Shown: positions 18,215-27,695, numbered from the stretch's first letter. The stretch is DNA of 64,000 nucleotides from Affinirhizobium straminoryzae (GCF_007004135.1 NZ_VJMG01000021.1:124001-188000); one strand, 5' to 3'. The notes: a model not told the origin generated them from the letters alone. Program-made: numbers and translations.

Positions 18215-18820
18215 ATGGCATTGTCGATACTCACGGACAGGCAGGAGCGGGGATTTCTGGATGGCCAGTTCCTGATCGCCATGCCGGGCATGCAGGACGG
18301 AAACTTCGAACGTACGGTGGTTTATGTCTGTGCCCATTCCACGGCCGGTGCCATGGGCTTCATCATCAACCGCCCGCAGCCGATCTCCTTCACCGAAATC
18401 CTCTTGCACCTCAAGCTGGTGGACCAGCCGGAAGCCATCATGCTGCCAAGCCAGACCCGGGATTTTCCGATCCTTGGCGGCGGCCCGGTGGAAACCGGGC
18501 GCGGCTTCGTGCTGCACTCGGACGATTATTCGAGCGACAGCAGCATTCCCGTCAGCGACGACATTTCGCTGACGGCCACGCTCGACATCGTGCGCGCGAT
18601 CTATAACGGCCGTGGTCCGAGCCGCGCCACCATGCTGCTCGGCTATGCCGGCTGGGGGCCGGGTCAGCTGGAGGCGGAAATCGCCGCCAACGGCTGGCTG
18701 AACTGCCCGGCGAGCGAGGATCTGATCTTCGATACCGCCCTCGAGGGCAAATATGACCGGGCGCTGGCGCTGATGGGGGTGCGGCCGGAGCTTCTGTCGC
18801 GCGAGGCCGGCCACGCCTGA
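18215..18820 (+). CDS. YqgE/AlgH family protein
   Basis: A 201-residue cytoplasmic protein of the widespread YqgE/AlgH family, whose function is not settled. Hallmarks are [29 protein letters not shown] and [10 protein letters not shown] near the N-terminus, then [14 protein letters not shown] and [19 protein letters not shown]. The ATG at 18215 follows an ideal ribosome site (CAAGGAGG) and gives the usual length; an in-frame extension upstream is not family-like. The 240-base region before it has no other gene. Confidence 0.93.
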   Translation: MALSILTDRQERGFLDGQFLIAMPGMQDGNFERTVVYVCAHSTAGAMGFIINRPQPISFTEILLHLKLVDQPEAIMLPSQTRDFPILGGGPVETGRGFVLHSDDYSSDSSIPVSDDISLTATLDIVRAIYNGRGPSRATMLLGYAGWGPGQLEAEIAANGWLNCPASEDLIFDTALEGKYDRALALMGVRPELLSREAGHA

Positions 18821-18854
18821 CCCCGGCCCGCCGGCGGTTGGTTGCATCCTGGGC

Positions 18855-18880
18855 GGAACCAACCATCGGTCGGATGCGTT
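18855..18880 (+). promoter_or_regulatory. EcfG (general stress sigma factor) promoter of the CsbD gene
   Basis: GGAAC at 18855-18859 and CGTT at 18877-18880 are separated by 17 bases, an exact match to the alphaproteobacterial general-stress consensus GGAAC-N16/17-CGTT. It lies 48 bases upstream of the CsbD-like gene, a family known to be stress-induced. Confidence 0.8.
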
Positions 18881-18927
18881 TTTCTCCCGAACGCCATCAT
18901 GACGATGGCACAACGAGGAGAAGACCC

Positions 18928-19119
18928 ATGAGCAGCATGAGCGACAAGGTAAGCGGCAAGGCCAACGAAATTGCCGGCAAGGCCCGTCAGGCGGCCGGCG
19001 ATATGACGGATGACCGCTCGATGAAGGCCAAGGGCGCTGTCCAGGAAGCCAAGGGCAAGGCCCAGCATGCCAAGGGTGAAGCCAAGGATGCCGTGAAGGG
19101 CCTCGTCGATCGCGCCTGA
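18928..19119 (+). CDS. CsbD-like general stress protein
   Basis: A 63-residue, highly charged, helix-forming protein rich in Ala, Lys and Gly, with the CsbD pattern DKVSGKANEIAGKARQAAGD followed by a similar AKGAVQEAKGKAQ repeat. CsbD-family proteins are small general-stress proteins of unknown biochemical role. The ATG at 18928 follows GAGGAGAAG. An EcfG-type promoter lies directly upstream, so induction by starvation, osmotic or oxidative stress is expected in this organism. The protein has no cysteine and no membrane helix. Confidence 0.9.
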   Translation: MSSMSDKVSGKANEIAGKARQAAGDMTDDRSMKAKGAVQEAKGKAQHAKGEAKDAVKGLVDRA

Positions 19120-19206
19120 TGGACGCTTCATCCCTGATGCCAAGCCTGCTCCGCGCTGCCGCGCGGGGCAGGCTTTCTTCTGACCCGCTGCTTGGGATCT
19201 CACCAC

Positions 19207-20268
19207 ATGCGTCTCTATCAATGCGATCACTGCGGCCAGTCGATCCATTTCGACAACCGCGACTGCGTCAATTGCGGCCATCGCCTTGCCTTCGTCCCGC
19301 AGCGGCTGGCCATGCATGCACTCAGCGAATGCCCTGACGGCACCTGGCGGCTGGTGTCCGATCGCTGGCAGGCCGTGCGGCCCTGCGCCAATGCGGTCAA
19401 CGACATCTGCAACTGGACGGTGCCGGCGGAAGGGGAGGAGACCTTCTGTCTTGCCTGCCGCCACAATCGTCTGCTGCCCGATCAGTCGATGGAAGAGGGG
19501 ATCTTGCAGCTGCGCCGCATCAGCCAGGCGCAGCGGCATCTGTTCTATTCGCTGCTGAGATGGAACCTGCCGCTGACGACGCGCACGGAAGATCCCGAAC
19601 ACGGACTGGTCTTCGACTATCTCGTCGATGAGGTGCTGCCGGACGGCAGCGTCAAGCCCGCCATGACCGGCCATGAAAGCGGTGTCATCGCCATCCGCGC
19701 CGCGGAAGCCGACGACGTGACGCGCGAAAAGGTGCGTGTCTCCATGAACGAGCCCTACCGCACGCTGCTTGGCCATTTCCGCCATGAGACGGGGCACTAC
19801 ATCTGGGAAAAACTGGTGCGGGACCGCGACCGTCTTGCCCCGTTCCGCGATGCCTTCGGCGACGAACGGCAGGACTATACCGAAGCACTGCGCCGCAACT
19901 ACGAGGCGGGGCCGCCGGCCGACTGGCAGGAGCATTTCATCAGCACCTATGCCAGCAGCCATCCGTGGGAGGATTTTGCCGAGTGCTTCGCCCACTATCT
20001 GCATATCGTCGATACGCTGGAAACCGCGCGTGCCTTCGGCCTGGTGGTGGAACCGCACGGCCATGAGGATCTTGCCACGGAAGTGGCCTTCGATCCCTAT
20101 CGCGCCCGCAGCGCCGCGCAGCTGGTCGATGCCTGGGTGCCCTTCAGTGTGGCGCTGAACAGCATCCATCGCTCGCTCGGCGTCCCCGATCTCTACCCCT
20201 TCATCCTGACGCCGACGGTGGTGGCCAAGCTGGAATTCATCCACGGGCTGGTGCAAGGGCGGACGTGA
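19207..20268 (+). CDS. Zinc-ribbon putative metallopeptidase
   Basis: A 353-residue protein with an N-terminal zinc ribbon (C6, C9, C20, C23 in RLYQCDHCGQ and DCVNCGHRLAF) and a metallopeptidase-like domain with an HExxH motif in GHFRHETGHYIWEKL. Farther on, HPWEDFAECFAHYLHIVDT supplies the likely third ligand region. This is the architecture of the zinc-binding peptidase family usually annotated as a conserved hypothetical in rhizobia. The substrate is unknown. ATG 19207 starts directly at the ribbon; a TTG at 19192 would add five residues. Confidence 0.85.
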   Translation: MRLYQCDHCGQSIHFDNRDCVNCGHRLAFVPQRLAMHALSECPDGTWRLVSDRWQAVRPCANAVNDICNWTVPAEGEETFCLACRHNRLLPDQSMEEGILQLRRISQAQRHLFYSLLRWNLPLTTRTEDPEHGLVFDYLVDEVLPDGSVKPAMTGHESGVIAIRAAEADDVTREKVRVSMNEPYRTLLGHFRHETGHYIWEKLVRDRDRLAPFRDAFGDERQDYTEALRRNYEAGPPADWQEHFISTYASSHPWEDFAECFAHYLHIVDTLETARAFGLVVEPHGHEDLATEVAFDPYRARSAAQLVDAWVPFSVALNSIHRSLGVPDLYPFILTPTVVAKLEFIHGLVQGRT

Positions 20269-20348
20269 GGCGACGGCCCGGCTGGCATGCCGGCAGGGCG
20301 ACTGGCGGTGCCGGTTGCCTTTCTCCTTGCCCGGATGAACATGCCGCG

Positions 20349-20375
20349 CTGCGGCATCTGCGGCATCTGCGGCAT
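20349..20375. repeat. Nine-base tandem repeat
   Basis: Three exact copies of CTGCGGCAT in tandem in the 168-base gap between the metallopeptidase and the convergent GGDEF/EAL gene. The gap is very GC-rich and shows no gene. Confidence 0.7.
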
Positions 20376-20436
20376 CCGGACGGCGCCGGCCCGCGCTGCT
20401 GCGCGCGCCGGCGGTGACGCGAGGTGCCGCGAACGG

Positions 20437-23343
20437 CTACGCGCGCTTGGTCAGCGGAAACCGTTCCTTCAGCAGGCGCTGCACGGCGTCGGGCGCCATG
20501 GGCGCACCGAACAGGAAGCTCTGGCCGAACTGGCATCCCATCTTGGCCAGTTCCACCGCCGCCTCGTCGGAGGCGATGCCCTCGGCCACGATCGACATGT
20601 CCATGGCGCGCGCCATGGCGATCACCGAGCGCAACACCACCAGCCCCTTGTCGCTGTCGTTGGTGACAAGCGACTTGTCGAGCTTGATGGTGTCGAAGGG
20701 GAACTGGGTCAGCTGGCCAAGCGAGGAATAGCCGGTGCCGAAATCGTCGATCGCAAGGCTGATGCCGAGATCCTGCAGCTTGGCAAGCACCAGTCGCGCC
20801 TGTTCCGGATTTTCCAGCATCATGGATTCCGTCAGCTCCAGCTTGAGCCGGGCAGGATTGACATCGGTACGGGCAAGAAGCGCGCGGATTTCTGTGTAGA
20901 GATCCGCATTCAGCAGCTGCGCGCTGGAGAGGTTCACCGACAGGAAGATCGGCAGTTCGCCCGCCTGCTTTTCCCAGCTCGTCAGATCGGCCGTTGCACA
21001 TTCCAGTGCGAAAAGCCCGAGCGGCCCGATCAGCTCGCACATCTCGGCGATCGGGATGAATTCGGCTGGCGGAATGCTGCCGCGCTTGGGGTGCTCCCAG
21101 CGCATCAGCGCCTCGAAGCCCGCCAGTTCGCCATCCTTCAGCCGGATGATCGGCTGATAGGCGAGCGACAGTTCCTTGCGTTCGATGGCGCGGCGCAAAT
21201 CCGTCTCGATCTGCAGGCGGTCGGGCGTCGCATTGGTGCGGAAGGCGGGGCGGAAGGGCTCCACCCGGTTGCCGCCGGCGCGTTTGGCCCGGTACATCGC
21301 CAGTTCCGCATCGCTGAGAAGGCTGGCCGCACTTTCCTGCTGGTCCACCCAGGAGCAGAGCCCGACCGAGGCGGTCAGGATCACTTCGCGATTGGCGAAA
21401 TTGATCGGCACCATGATCGCCTGGCTGACGGCCTCGGCGAAATCGGCCACCTTGCCGGGATCGCGCTCGGAGACGAGGATGAGGCCGAACTGGTCGCCGG
21501 AAATGCGCGCCAGCGTATCCTGCGGCTTCAGAAGACGGCGCAGGCGCCGCGTCAGCGCGATCAGAATATTGTCGCCAGCGGCAATCCCGAGCGCATCGTT
21601 GACCTGCTTGTAGCGGTCGATGTCGATCGCCAGCACCGTCGGGCGCACGCCATCGCTGGTGGCGGCAATGGCCAGCACCGATTGCAGGCGGTCGAGGAAG
21701 ACCTGGCGGTTCGGCAGGCCGGTCAGGTTGTCGTGCATCGCATCGACCAGCAGCCGTTCCACCGAATTCTTCGGCTCGGTCACGTCGACGATGGTGCCGA
21801 CGCAGCGGATGATTTCGCCATTGGACCCCAGCACCGGCCGGGCGCGGATCTGCAGCCAGTGGAAATGCCCGTCCTCGGCGCGGATGCGGAACTCGTGGTT
21901 CAGCTTTCCCTTGCGATGTTCCAGCAGCACGTCCAGCGTCGCCTTGAAGCGGTCGCGGTCGTCGGGGTGAAGACGCGGCAGCCAGTTGCGCGCCGGTCCG
22001 TGCATCGAACCCGGGGAGAGGCCGAGCTTCAGGGAGATATCGGGTGTCGTCACCAGCCGGTCACGCGCCACGTCCCAGTCCCACACCGTGTCGCCGCTGC
22101 CCATCAACGCCAGCGACTGGCGCTCCAGATCGGAAAACAGACCCTGCTGGTAGGCGCCGCCGGCAAAGGCATGCTGCATCACGGTAAAGCCGATCAGCAG
22201 AACGATGAGGACGAGGCCGCCGCCGAGCGCCGGCTGGATGATGTCGTTGTCAAGCTTGCCGGTCACCGTCAGCCAGCCGCCGAACAGCCAGACGAGAATC
22301 AATGCCCAGGTCGGCACCAGGAGGATGGCGCGGTCGAAGCGGTTGAGACCGAGATAGATGATGAGACCGATGCCGACGGTGGCCGTCAGCGCCAGAGAAA
22401 TGCGGGCAATGCCGGAGGCGATCGAGGGGTCGTAGATCGCCACGCCGAACAGCAGGCCAAGCCCGACGATCCAGGCAAAGGTGGCATAGCCCAGATGCAC
22501 GTGCCAGCGATTGAGGTTGAGATAGGCAAACAGGAAGATCACCAGCGAGGAGGCGAGCGCCACCTCCGCACCCGCCCGCCATATTCGCTCGTCGCTGGAG
22601 CTGATGGCGATCAGTTTCTCGAGGAAGCCGAAGTCCACGCAGATATAGGCAAGCACCGCCCAGGCAAGCGCTGCCGCCGCCGGCAGCATGGAGGTGCCCT
22701 TCACCACGAAGAGAATGGTGAGGAAGACCGCCAGCAGGCCGGCAATGCCGAGCACGATGCCGCGGTAGAGCGTGAAGGAGTTCACCGTATCCTTGTAGGC
22801 GTCCGGCTCCCACAGATAGATCTGCGGCAGGTTCGGCGAGGTGAGTTCCGCCACGAAGGTGATGACCGAACCGGGGTTCAGGGTGATGCGGAAGACATCC
22901 GCATCCGGGCTCGGCACGCGATCGAGCGCAAAGCCCTCGGAGGGGGTGATGGCATTGATGCGCTGCGAGCCGAGGTCCGGCCAGATCATGCGCGAGCCGA
23001 CGAGACGGAAATGCGGGGCGACGATGACGCGCTCCAGCTGTTCCTCGGAGACATTGGCCAGCGCAAACACCGCCCAGTCGCCCTGATGGCCGGGGGTTGC
23101 CGAGCGCACCTCGATGCGCCGTCGAATGCCGTCGGTGCCGGCGGCCGTCGAGACCTGGAAGGCCTCGCCCTGGTTGGCATAGATATCAGTGGTGGCGGTC
23201 AGGTCCAGCGCCCGGTCGTCGCGGGAGATCTTCACCGGTTCGAAGGCGAAGGCAAAGGCCGGCGCGAGGATGAACAGGAGGCAGGCGGCCAGCATGGCCA
23301 GCGCCCGGGTGAACAGCGGGGAAATGGGGGAGGCCATGCTCAT
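20437..23343 (-). CDS. Membrane GGDEF-EAL protein with PAS domain (c-di-GMP phosphodiesterase, GGDEF degenerate)
   Basis: A 968-residue c-di-GMP signalling protein. It has an N-terminal signal peptide, a periplasmic beta-rich domain, a seven-or-eight-helix membrane region (about residues 180-400, 7TM-DISM-like), a PAS domain (about 430-550), GGDEF (about 560-720) and EAL (about 725-965). The GGDEF motif reads SGDQF, so cyclase activity is unlikely. The EAL domain keeps FEALMRW, ELTES, DDFGTGYSSL and KLDKS, so phosphodiesterase activity is plausible, although AEGIE has become AEGIA. The start overlaps the GNAT stop by four bases (ATGA). Confidence 0.93.
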   Translation of the reverse strand: MSMASPISPLFTRALAMLAACLLFILAPAFAFAFEPVKISRDDRALDLTATTDIYANQGEAFQVSTAAGTDGIRRRIEVRSATPGHQGDWAVFALANVSEEQLERVIVAPHFRLVGSRMIWPDLGSQRINAITPSEGFALDRVPSPDADVFRITLNPGSVITFVAELTSPNLPQIYLWEPDAYKDTVNSFTLYRGIVLGIAGLLAVFLTILFVVKGTSMLPAAAALAWAVLAYICVDFGFLEKLIAISSSDERIWRAGAEVALASSLVIFLFAYLNLNRWHVHLGYATFAWIVGLGLLFGVAIYDPSIASGIARISLALTATVGIGLIIYLGLNRFDRAILLVPTWALILVWLFGGWLTVTGKLDNDIIQPALGGGLVLIVLLIGFTVMQHAFAGGAYQQGLFSDLERQSLALMGSGDTVWDWDVARDRLVTTPDISLKLGLSPGSMHGPARNWLPRLHPDDRDRFKATLDVLLEHRKGKLNHEFRIRAEDGHFHWLQIRARPVLGSNGEIIRCVGTIVDVTEPKNSVERLLVDAMHDNLTGLPNRQVFLDRLQSVLAIAATSDGVRPTVLAIDIDRYKQVNDALGIAAGDNILIALTRRLRRLLKPQDTLARISGDQFGLILVSERDPGKVADFAEAVSQAIMVPINFANREVILTASVGLCSWVDQQESAASLLSDAELAMYRAKRAGGNRVEPFRPAFRTNATPDRLQIETDLRRAIERKELSLAYQPIIRLKDGELAGFEALMRWEHPKRGSIPPAEFIPIAEMCELIGPLGLFALECATADLTSWEKQAGELPIFLSVNLSSAQLLNADLYTEIRALLARTDVNPARLKLELTESMMLENPEQARLVLAKLQDLGISLAIDDFGTGYSSLGQLTQFPFDTIKLDKSLVTNDSDKGLVVLRSVIAMARAMDMSIVAEGIASDEAAVELAKMGCQFGQSFLFGAPMAPDAVQRLLKERFPLTKRA

Positions 23344-23954
23344 TGTGCGGCCTGCATCCCGGTATCCGCCTGATCGCCCGCCAGCAGCGAGTATAGGGTG
23401 TGATCCCGCCACTCTCCGTTGATTTTCAGATATTTGCGCAAGAGACCTTCCCGTTCGAAACCGGCCTTTTCCAAAAGCCGCACGCTCTTCCAGTTCTCCG
23501 GGATACAGGCTGCCTCGATGCGGTGCAACTGAAGCCCGGAGAAGATGTAGGGTACTACAAGGCGGAGTGCGGCAAACATATGACCTTGCCCGGCATGTTT
23601 TTCGCCCATCCAGTAGCCGATCATGCAGCTTTGCGCCGCGCCGCGCCGGATATAGCCAATGGTCAGGCCGCCCAGCAGGGCCTTGTCCTCGCGCCGGAAC
23701 AGAAGAAGCGGCACGGCAAGGCCGGAGGCGAATTCCTGTGAATTGCGGGTGACGCGCGCCCGGAAGGACGCCTCCGTCAGTTCGTCATGTCGCCAGCTCG
23801 GCTCCCAGGGCTGCAGGAAGGGTCGGCTTTCCGAACGCAGCGCATACCACTCGCGATAATCGGTGTAGCGCGGCAGGCGCAGCAGGTGCCGGTCGCCATA
23901 AAGCTCCGGCGTCTCCGGCTGACGTGACAAAAACCGAAACACCGACCGCGTCAT
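23340..23954 (-). CDS. RimJ-like GNAT N-acetyltransferase
   Basis: A 204-residue acetyltransferase of the RimJ/RimL type, which acetylates protein N-termini or small molecules. Features are the N-terminal RLPRYTDYREWYALR segment, the core IGYWMGEKHAGQGHMFAALRL with the acetyl-CoA loop, and the C-terminal ACIPENWKSVRLLEKAGFEREGLLRKYLKI, a strong RimJ signature. ATG 23954 begins the conserved sequence (MTRSVFRFLSRQPE); earlier starts add non-conserved residues overlapping the M16 gene spacer. It sits between the M16 peptidase and the GGDEF/EAL gene and overlaps the latter by four bases. Confidence 0.9.
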   Translation of the reverse strand: MTRSVFRFLSRQPETPELYGDRHLLRLPRYTDYREWYALRSESRPFLQPWEPSWRHDELTEASFRARVTRNSQEFASGLAVPLLLFRREDKALLGGLTIGYIRRGAAQSCMIGYWMGEKHAGQGHMFAALRLVVPYIFSGLQLHRIEAACIPENWKSVRLLEKAGFEREGLLRKYLKINGEWRDHTLYSLLAGDQADTGMQAAQ

Positions 23955-24015
23955 CCTATGTCCCGTTCCACCCCGTCCAGCGCGATCGCTGAACGGAATG
24001 GCAAAGCCCGCGTGA

Positions 24016-25314
24016 TCAGCCGGTCGCTTTCTGCGTCCTGATATGCGGCGAGGAAAGTGCCGCCGTGATATCCGAAAGCGGTGCCAGCTTTTCGACCGGC
24101 CCGATGGCGGACAATGTCGGAACTGTATCGAAAAACAGCCGCCCGGCAAGATCGGTCAATCGTGACGTCGTGATGCCCGCGAGGCGTTCCATCATTTCCA
24201 CGTTGGGAATGATGCGGCCGTAGAGAATCATCTGCCTTGCGATCTGGCCGGCGCGGGCGGCCGGGCTTTCCTGGCCCATCAGAAGCTGGGCGCGGATCTG
24301 GGCGCGGGCGCGGTCGATTTCCTGCTGCTCGATCACGTCGGACGACTTGCGCAGCTCGTCGAGGATGACAGGCACCAGTTCCGGCAGGTCTTCGCCGCCG
24401 GTCGCGGCATGAATGCCGAACACGCCGGTATCGGAAAAACCCCAGTGGAAGGCGTAGACCGAGTAGCAGAGGCCGCGATGCTCGCGCACCTCCTGGAACA
24501 GGCGGGACGACATGCCGCCACCCAGGATGTTGGCCAGAATCTGCGAACAGTAGAAGTCCCGCATGTGATAGGCCTTGCCCTCGAAGCCGAGCAGCAATTG
24601 CGTGTCCATGAGGTCGCGCGTCTCGCGCACCTCGCCGCCGAGATAGCGGGCGGCCTCGAAGACCGGCGGCGCGGAGGGTTTCGTCGGCAAAAGCGCGAAG
24701 CGTTCTTCGACCTGCCTGACCAGCGTGTCGTGATCGACGGCGCCAGCGGCCACGACGAACATGCGGTCGGTGGTATAATTGCGGGACAGATAGCCGCGGA
24801 TCTGGTCGGGTGTGAAGGACTGCACCGTTTCCGGCGTGCCGAGGATCGGCCGGCCGATGGTCTGGCCACGATAGGCGGTTTCCGAGAAGCGGTCGAAGAC
24901 CAGATCGTCGGGCGTATCGTTGGCCGCGCCGATCTCCTGCAGGATCACATGCTTCTCGCGCTGCAGTTCCTCTTCATCGAAGGCCGATTCGGTGAGGATG
25001 TCGGCGAGGATGTCGATCGCCAGTGGAACGTGGTCCTTCAGCACCCGGGCATAATAGGAGGTGGTTTCGGTGGAGGTGGCGGCGTTCAGTTCGCCGCCGA
25101 CATTCTCGATTTCTTCGGCGATGTCGCGCGCCGAGCGGCGCGCGGTGCCCTTGAAGGCCATGTGTTCGAGAAGATGGGCGATCCCGTGCTCGTCGACGGT
25201 TTCATTGCGCGATCCCGACTTGATCCAGACACCCAGCGCCACGCTTTCGAGGTGCGGCATGTTCTGCGTCACGACGGTCAACCCGGAGGCAAGCCGGGTG
25301 ATTTCAACATTCAT
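24016..25314 (-). CDS. M16 family zinc metallopeptidase (processing-peptidase-like)
   Basis: A 432-residue peptidase of the M16 (pitrilysin/mitochondrial processing peptidase) family. The inverted zinc motif HLLEH lies in EHGIAHLLEHMAFKGT near residue 60, with the third ligand E in the downstream NAATSTETTSYYARV region. The C-terminal half-domain with GGGMSSRLFQEVREHRGLCYSVYA is also present. ATG 25314 opens the conserved MNVEITRLASGLTVVTQ. It follows thrC by 26 bases, an arrangement conserved in Rhizobiales. The physiological substrate is unknown. Confidence 0.94.
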   Translation of the reverse strand: MNVEITRLASGLTVVTQNMPHLESVALGVWIKSGSRNETVDEHGIAHLLEHMAFKGTARRSARDIAEEIENVGGELNAATSTETTSYYARVLKDHVPLAIDILADILTESAFDEEELQREKHVILQEIGAANDTPDDLVFDRFSETAYRGQTIGRPILGTPETVQSFTPDQIRGYLSRNYTTDRMFVVAAGAVDHDTLVRQVEERFALLPTKPSAPPVFEAARYLGGEVRETRDLMDTQLLLGFEGKAYHMRDFYCSQILANILGGGMSSRLFQEVREHRGLCYSVYAFHWGFSDTGVFGIHAATGGEDLPELVPVILDELRKSSDVIEQQEIDRARAQIRAQLLMGQESPAARAGQIARQMILYGRIIPNVEMMERLAGITTSRLTDLAGRLFFDTVPTLSAIGPVEKLAPLSDITAALSSPHIRTQKATG

Positions 25315-25340
25315 TGTCGGTCTTTCCGGCACTGCGGCCC

Positions 25341-26738
25341 TTACGCTTTTGCCCGCGCATGCTGGTGGATGAAGGTTTCCACCGCCTTAAGCTCGGGTTC
25401 CAGCAGGTCGTAGCGCTCCTCCCTGTTCATCAGATCAGCAAGCCATGATGGGAGGGACGGATGAATTCCGCAAGCGGATTCTACCGAGGCGGGGAACTTG
25501 GCCGGGTGCGCGGTGGCGAGCGTCACCATCGGACTTGCGGTCCGGGCATTCTTCGCCGCGACGAAGACACCGGTCGCCGTGTGCGGGTCGAGAAGGTAGC
25601 CGGTCTCGGCAAGCGTTGCGCGGATCGTCTGCGCCACCTGCTTCTGCGTGGCGCGTCCGGCGCGGAATTCGCGGCGGATTGCCTTGAGCGCTTCCGGCTG
25701 GATCTCGAAGGCGCCGGACTGGCGAAGCCCCGACATGGCGGAGCGTACGGCAGCGGGCTCGCGGCCATAGGCCTCGAACAGCAGACGCTCGAAATTGGAC
25801 GAGATCTGGATGTCCATGGACGGCGAGGTGGTGGCGATCACCGGCTTCATCTCGTAGCGGCCGGTCTTCAGGGTGCGGGCGAGAATGTCGTTGTCATTGG
25901 TGGCGATCACCAGCCGGTCGATCGGCAGGCCCATGCGCTTGGCCACATAGCCGGCGAAGATATCGCCGAAATTGCCGGTCGGCACCGTGAACGAGATCTT
26001 GCGGTCCGGGCTGCCGAGCGAGACGGCTGCGGTGAAGTAATAGACCACCTGCGCCATGATGCGGCCCCAGTTGATCGAATTGACGCCGGACAGCTTCACG
26101 CTTTCGCGGAAGGCGACGTCGTTGAACATGGCCTTCACCAGATCCTGGCAATCGTCGAAATTGCCCTTCACAGCCAGCGCATGCACGTTCTTGTGCGTCG
26201 AGGTGGTCATCTGCCGCTGCTGCACGGGCGAGACCTTGCCATGCGGGAAGAGGATGAAGATGTCGGTCCGCTCGCGTCCGGCAAAGGCATCGATCGCCGC
26301 CCCGCCCGTATCGCCGGAGGTCGCGCCGACGATGGTGGCGCGCTCGCCGCGCTCTGCCAGCACATAATCCATCAGCCGGGCCAGCATCTGCATGGCCACG
26401 TCCTTGAAGGCGAGCGTGGTGCCGTGGAACAGTTCCAGCACGAAATCATTGGGGCCGACCTGCACCAGCGGCACCACGGCCGGATGCCGGAAGGTGGCGT
26501 AGGCCTCATCGATCATCGCCTTCAGGGCGGCATCGGGGATCTCGCCATCCACGAAGCGGGTCATCACCGCAAAGGCGACCTCCTGGTAGGACTTGCCCCG
26601 CAGGCCGCGGATGTCCTTCTTCGTGAAGACCGGCCATTCCCGCGGCAGGTAGAGACCGCCATCACGGGCGAGACCCGCCAGAAGAGCATCACGAAAACCG
26701 AGAGCGGGCGCATCGCCCCGTGTAGAAATATAGTCCAA
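25341..26738 (-). CDS. thrC: Threonine synthase
   Basis: Converts O-phosphohomoserine to threonine with pyridoxal phosphate, completing the pathway served by thrB at 7.1 kb. The 465-residue length, the N-terminal MDYISTRGDAPALGFRDALLAGLARDGGLY and the PLP lysine in HGTTLAFKDVAMQ identify the long (type 2, yeast-like) threonine synthases usual in proteobacteria. SGDTGGAAI and the PTGNFGDIFAGY loop are also present. It heads a minus-strand run thrC - M16 peptidase - GNAT - GGDEF/EAL with very short gaps. Confidence 0.96.
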   Translation of the reverse strand: MDYISTRGDAPALGFRDALLAGLARDGGLYLPREWPVFTKKDIRGLRGKSYQEVAFAVMTRFVDGEIPDAALKAMIDEAYATFRHPAVVPLVQVGPNDFVLELFHGTTLAFKDVAMQMLARLMDYVLAERGERATIVGATSGDTGGAAIDAFAGRERTDIFILFPHGKVSPVQQRQMTTSTHKNVHALAVKGNFDDCQDLVKAMFNDVAFRESVKLSGVNSINWGRIMAQVVYYFTAAVSLGSPDRKISFTVPTGNFGDIFAGYVAKRMGLPIDRLVIATNDNDILARTLKTGRYEMKPVIATTSPSMDIQISSNFERLLFEAYGREPAAVRSAMSGLRQSGAFEIQPEALKAIRREFRAGRATQKQVAQTIRATLAETGYLLDPHTATGVFVAAKNARTASPMVTLATAHPAKFPASVESACGIHPSLPSWLADLMNREERYDLLEPELKAVETFIHQHARAKA

Positions 26739-26998
26739 GACAGCTATCCCTGGATGCGTGTTCGATGGTCCGAAGCGGACGATGGCGGTGGATCACGATC
26801 AGGCCCGAGGCCGGCCCCCTTTTGGGGGCGATTGCGTCGGCCGGGAGGCACATTCGCGCCAGGGCTTCCGGTCCAGACAAAATTCGGCTGCAATCCCAAT
26901 CGATTTTTCCGTGCGCCGCTGGTATAGACCATCAAAATTTACCGTGAAAGCCCGGAATGTCCGTTCTGTGGCGGCTGGGAAGAAAAGGGTCGCATTAC

Positions 26999-27583
26999 GT
27001 GTTTCGCAAGTCTTCGCTCAGGTTCAGGTCTTCGCTCGGGTTTCTGTCGCTCTCCCTTCTTGCCGCTCTTGCCGGGTGCAATTCTTCCTCACCGCTGGGC
27101 GGTCTGACCCAGAGCGAGCCGGCAGCCCAGCCTGTGGCGCCCGTGGTCCAGGCCTTCTGCCCGCCGGTCGTGCTGAGGGATGACACCGCCATCCGCAGTG
27201 CCTATGCCGGCAATGCGAAGGACGATCCGGACAAGCTGATCTACCGCGCCTCGCTGGCCGAGGCGACCCGCGCCTGCACCGCCAACGACACCACGCTGAC
27301 GATCAACGTGATGGCACAGGGGCGCCTTGTGCTCGGTCCGGCCGGCAAGGCCGGCGCCGTCAACCTGCCGGTGGTGGTCGAGGTGCTGGACGGTGACAAG
27401 GTGATCTACTCGAAGTCGGTGAGCTATCCCGTCACCGTGCCGCCGGAAGGTTCCACGCAGTTCCTGTTCAACAAGCCGGATGTCGCAATCCCGAACACCG
27501 TCGGTGGGGCGTCGCGCTTCACCCGCGTCCGTCTCGGCTTCGAAGAGGTGGCCGTCGGCAAGAGCGCACGCCGCAAGGGCTGA
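26999..27583 (+). CDS. Conserved lipoprotein of unknown function
   Basis: A 194-residue exported lipoprotein. The signal sequence has a basic start (FRKSSLRFRSS), a hydrophobic core and a lipobox LAALAGC. After a Pro-rich linker comes a compact domain with two cysteines (FCPPVVL and EATRACTAND) and beta-rich segments ending VTVPPEGSTQFLFNKPDVAIP. This resembles a conserved rhizobial outer-membrane lipoprotein of unknown function. The GTG at 26999 follows AAAAGGG at good spacing; an ATG at 26957 is possible but lengthens the signal unusually. A long hairpin terminator follows the gene. Confidence 0.78.
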   Translation: MFRKSSLRFRSSLGFLSLSLLAALAGCNSSSPLGGLTQSEPAAQPVAPVVQAFCPPVVLRDDTAIRSAYAGNAKDDPDKLIYRASLAEATRACTANDTTLTINVMAQGRLVLGPAGKAGAVNLPVVVEVLDGDKVIYSKSVSYPVTVPPEGSTQFLFNKPDVAIPNTVGGASRFTRVRLGFEEVAVGKSARRKG

Positions 27584-27637
27584 GGCGCATCCCGGCTCTC
27601 AACACCTCGCTGCCGTTTCACTGGCATTGACCATGGT

Positions 27638-27695
27638 GAGGCAAGGCATGTCCGGCGACCGCAGTGTCGCCAGGGATGCCTTGCCTCTCTGTTTT
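27638..27695 (+). terminator. Two-tier hairpin terminator after the lipoprotein gene
   Basis: An outer 12-bp stem (GAGGCAAGGCAT / ATGCCTTGCCTC) encloses an inner 6-bp stem (GGCGAC / GTCGCC), followed by TCTGTTTT. It is 55 bases downstream of the lipoprotein stop and insulates the autotransporter gene. Confidence 0.8.

Noticed and set aside
20287-23373. A 1028-codon plus-strand frame opposite the GGDEF/EAL gene
   Set aside because: The minus-strand protein has clear PAS, GGDEF and EAL motifs; the plus-strand translation is low-complexity Arg/Gly/His-rich sequence.
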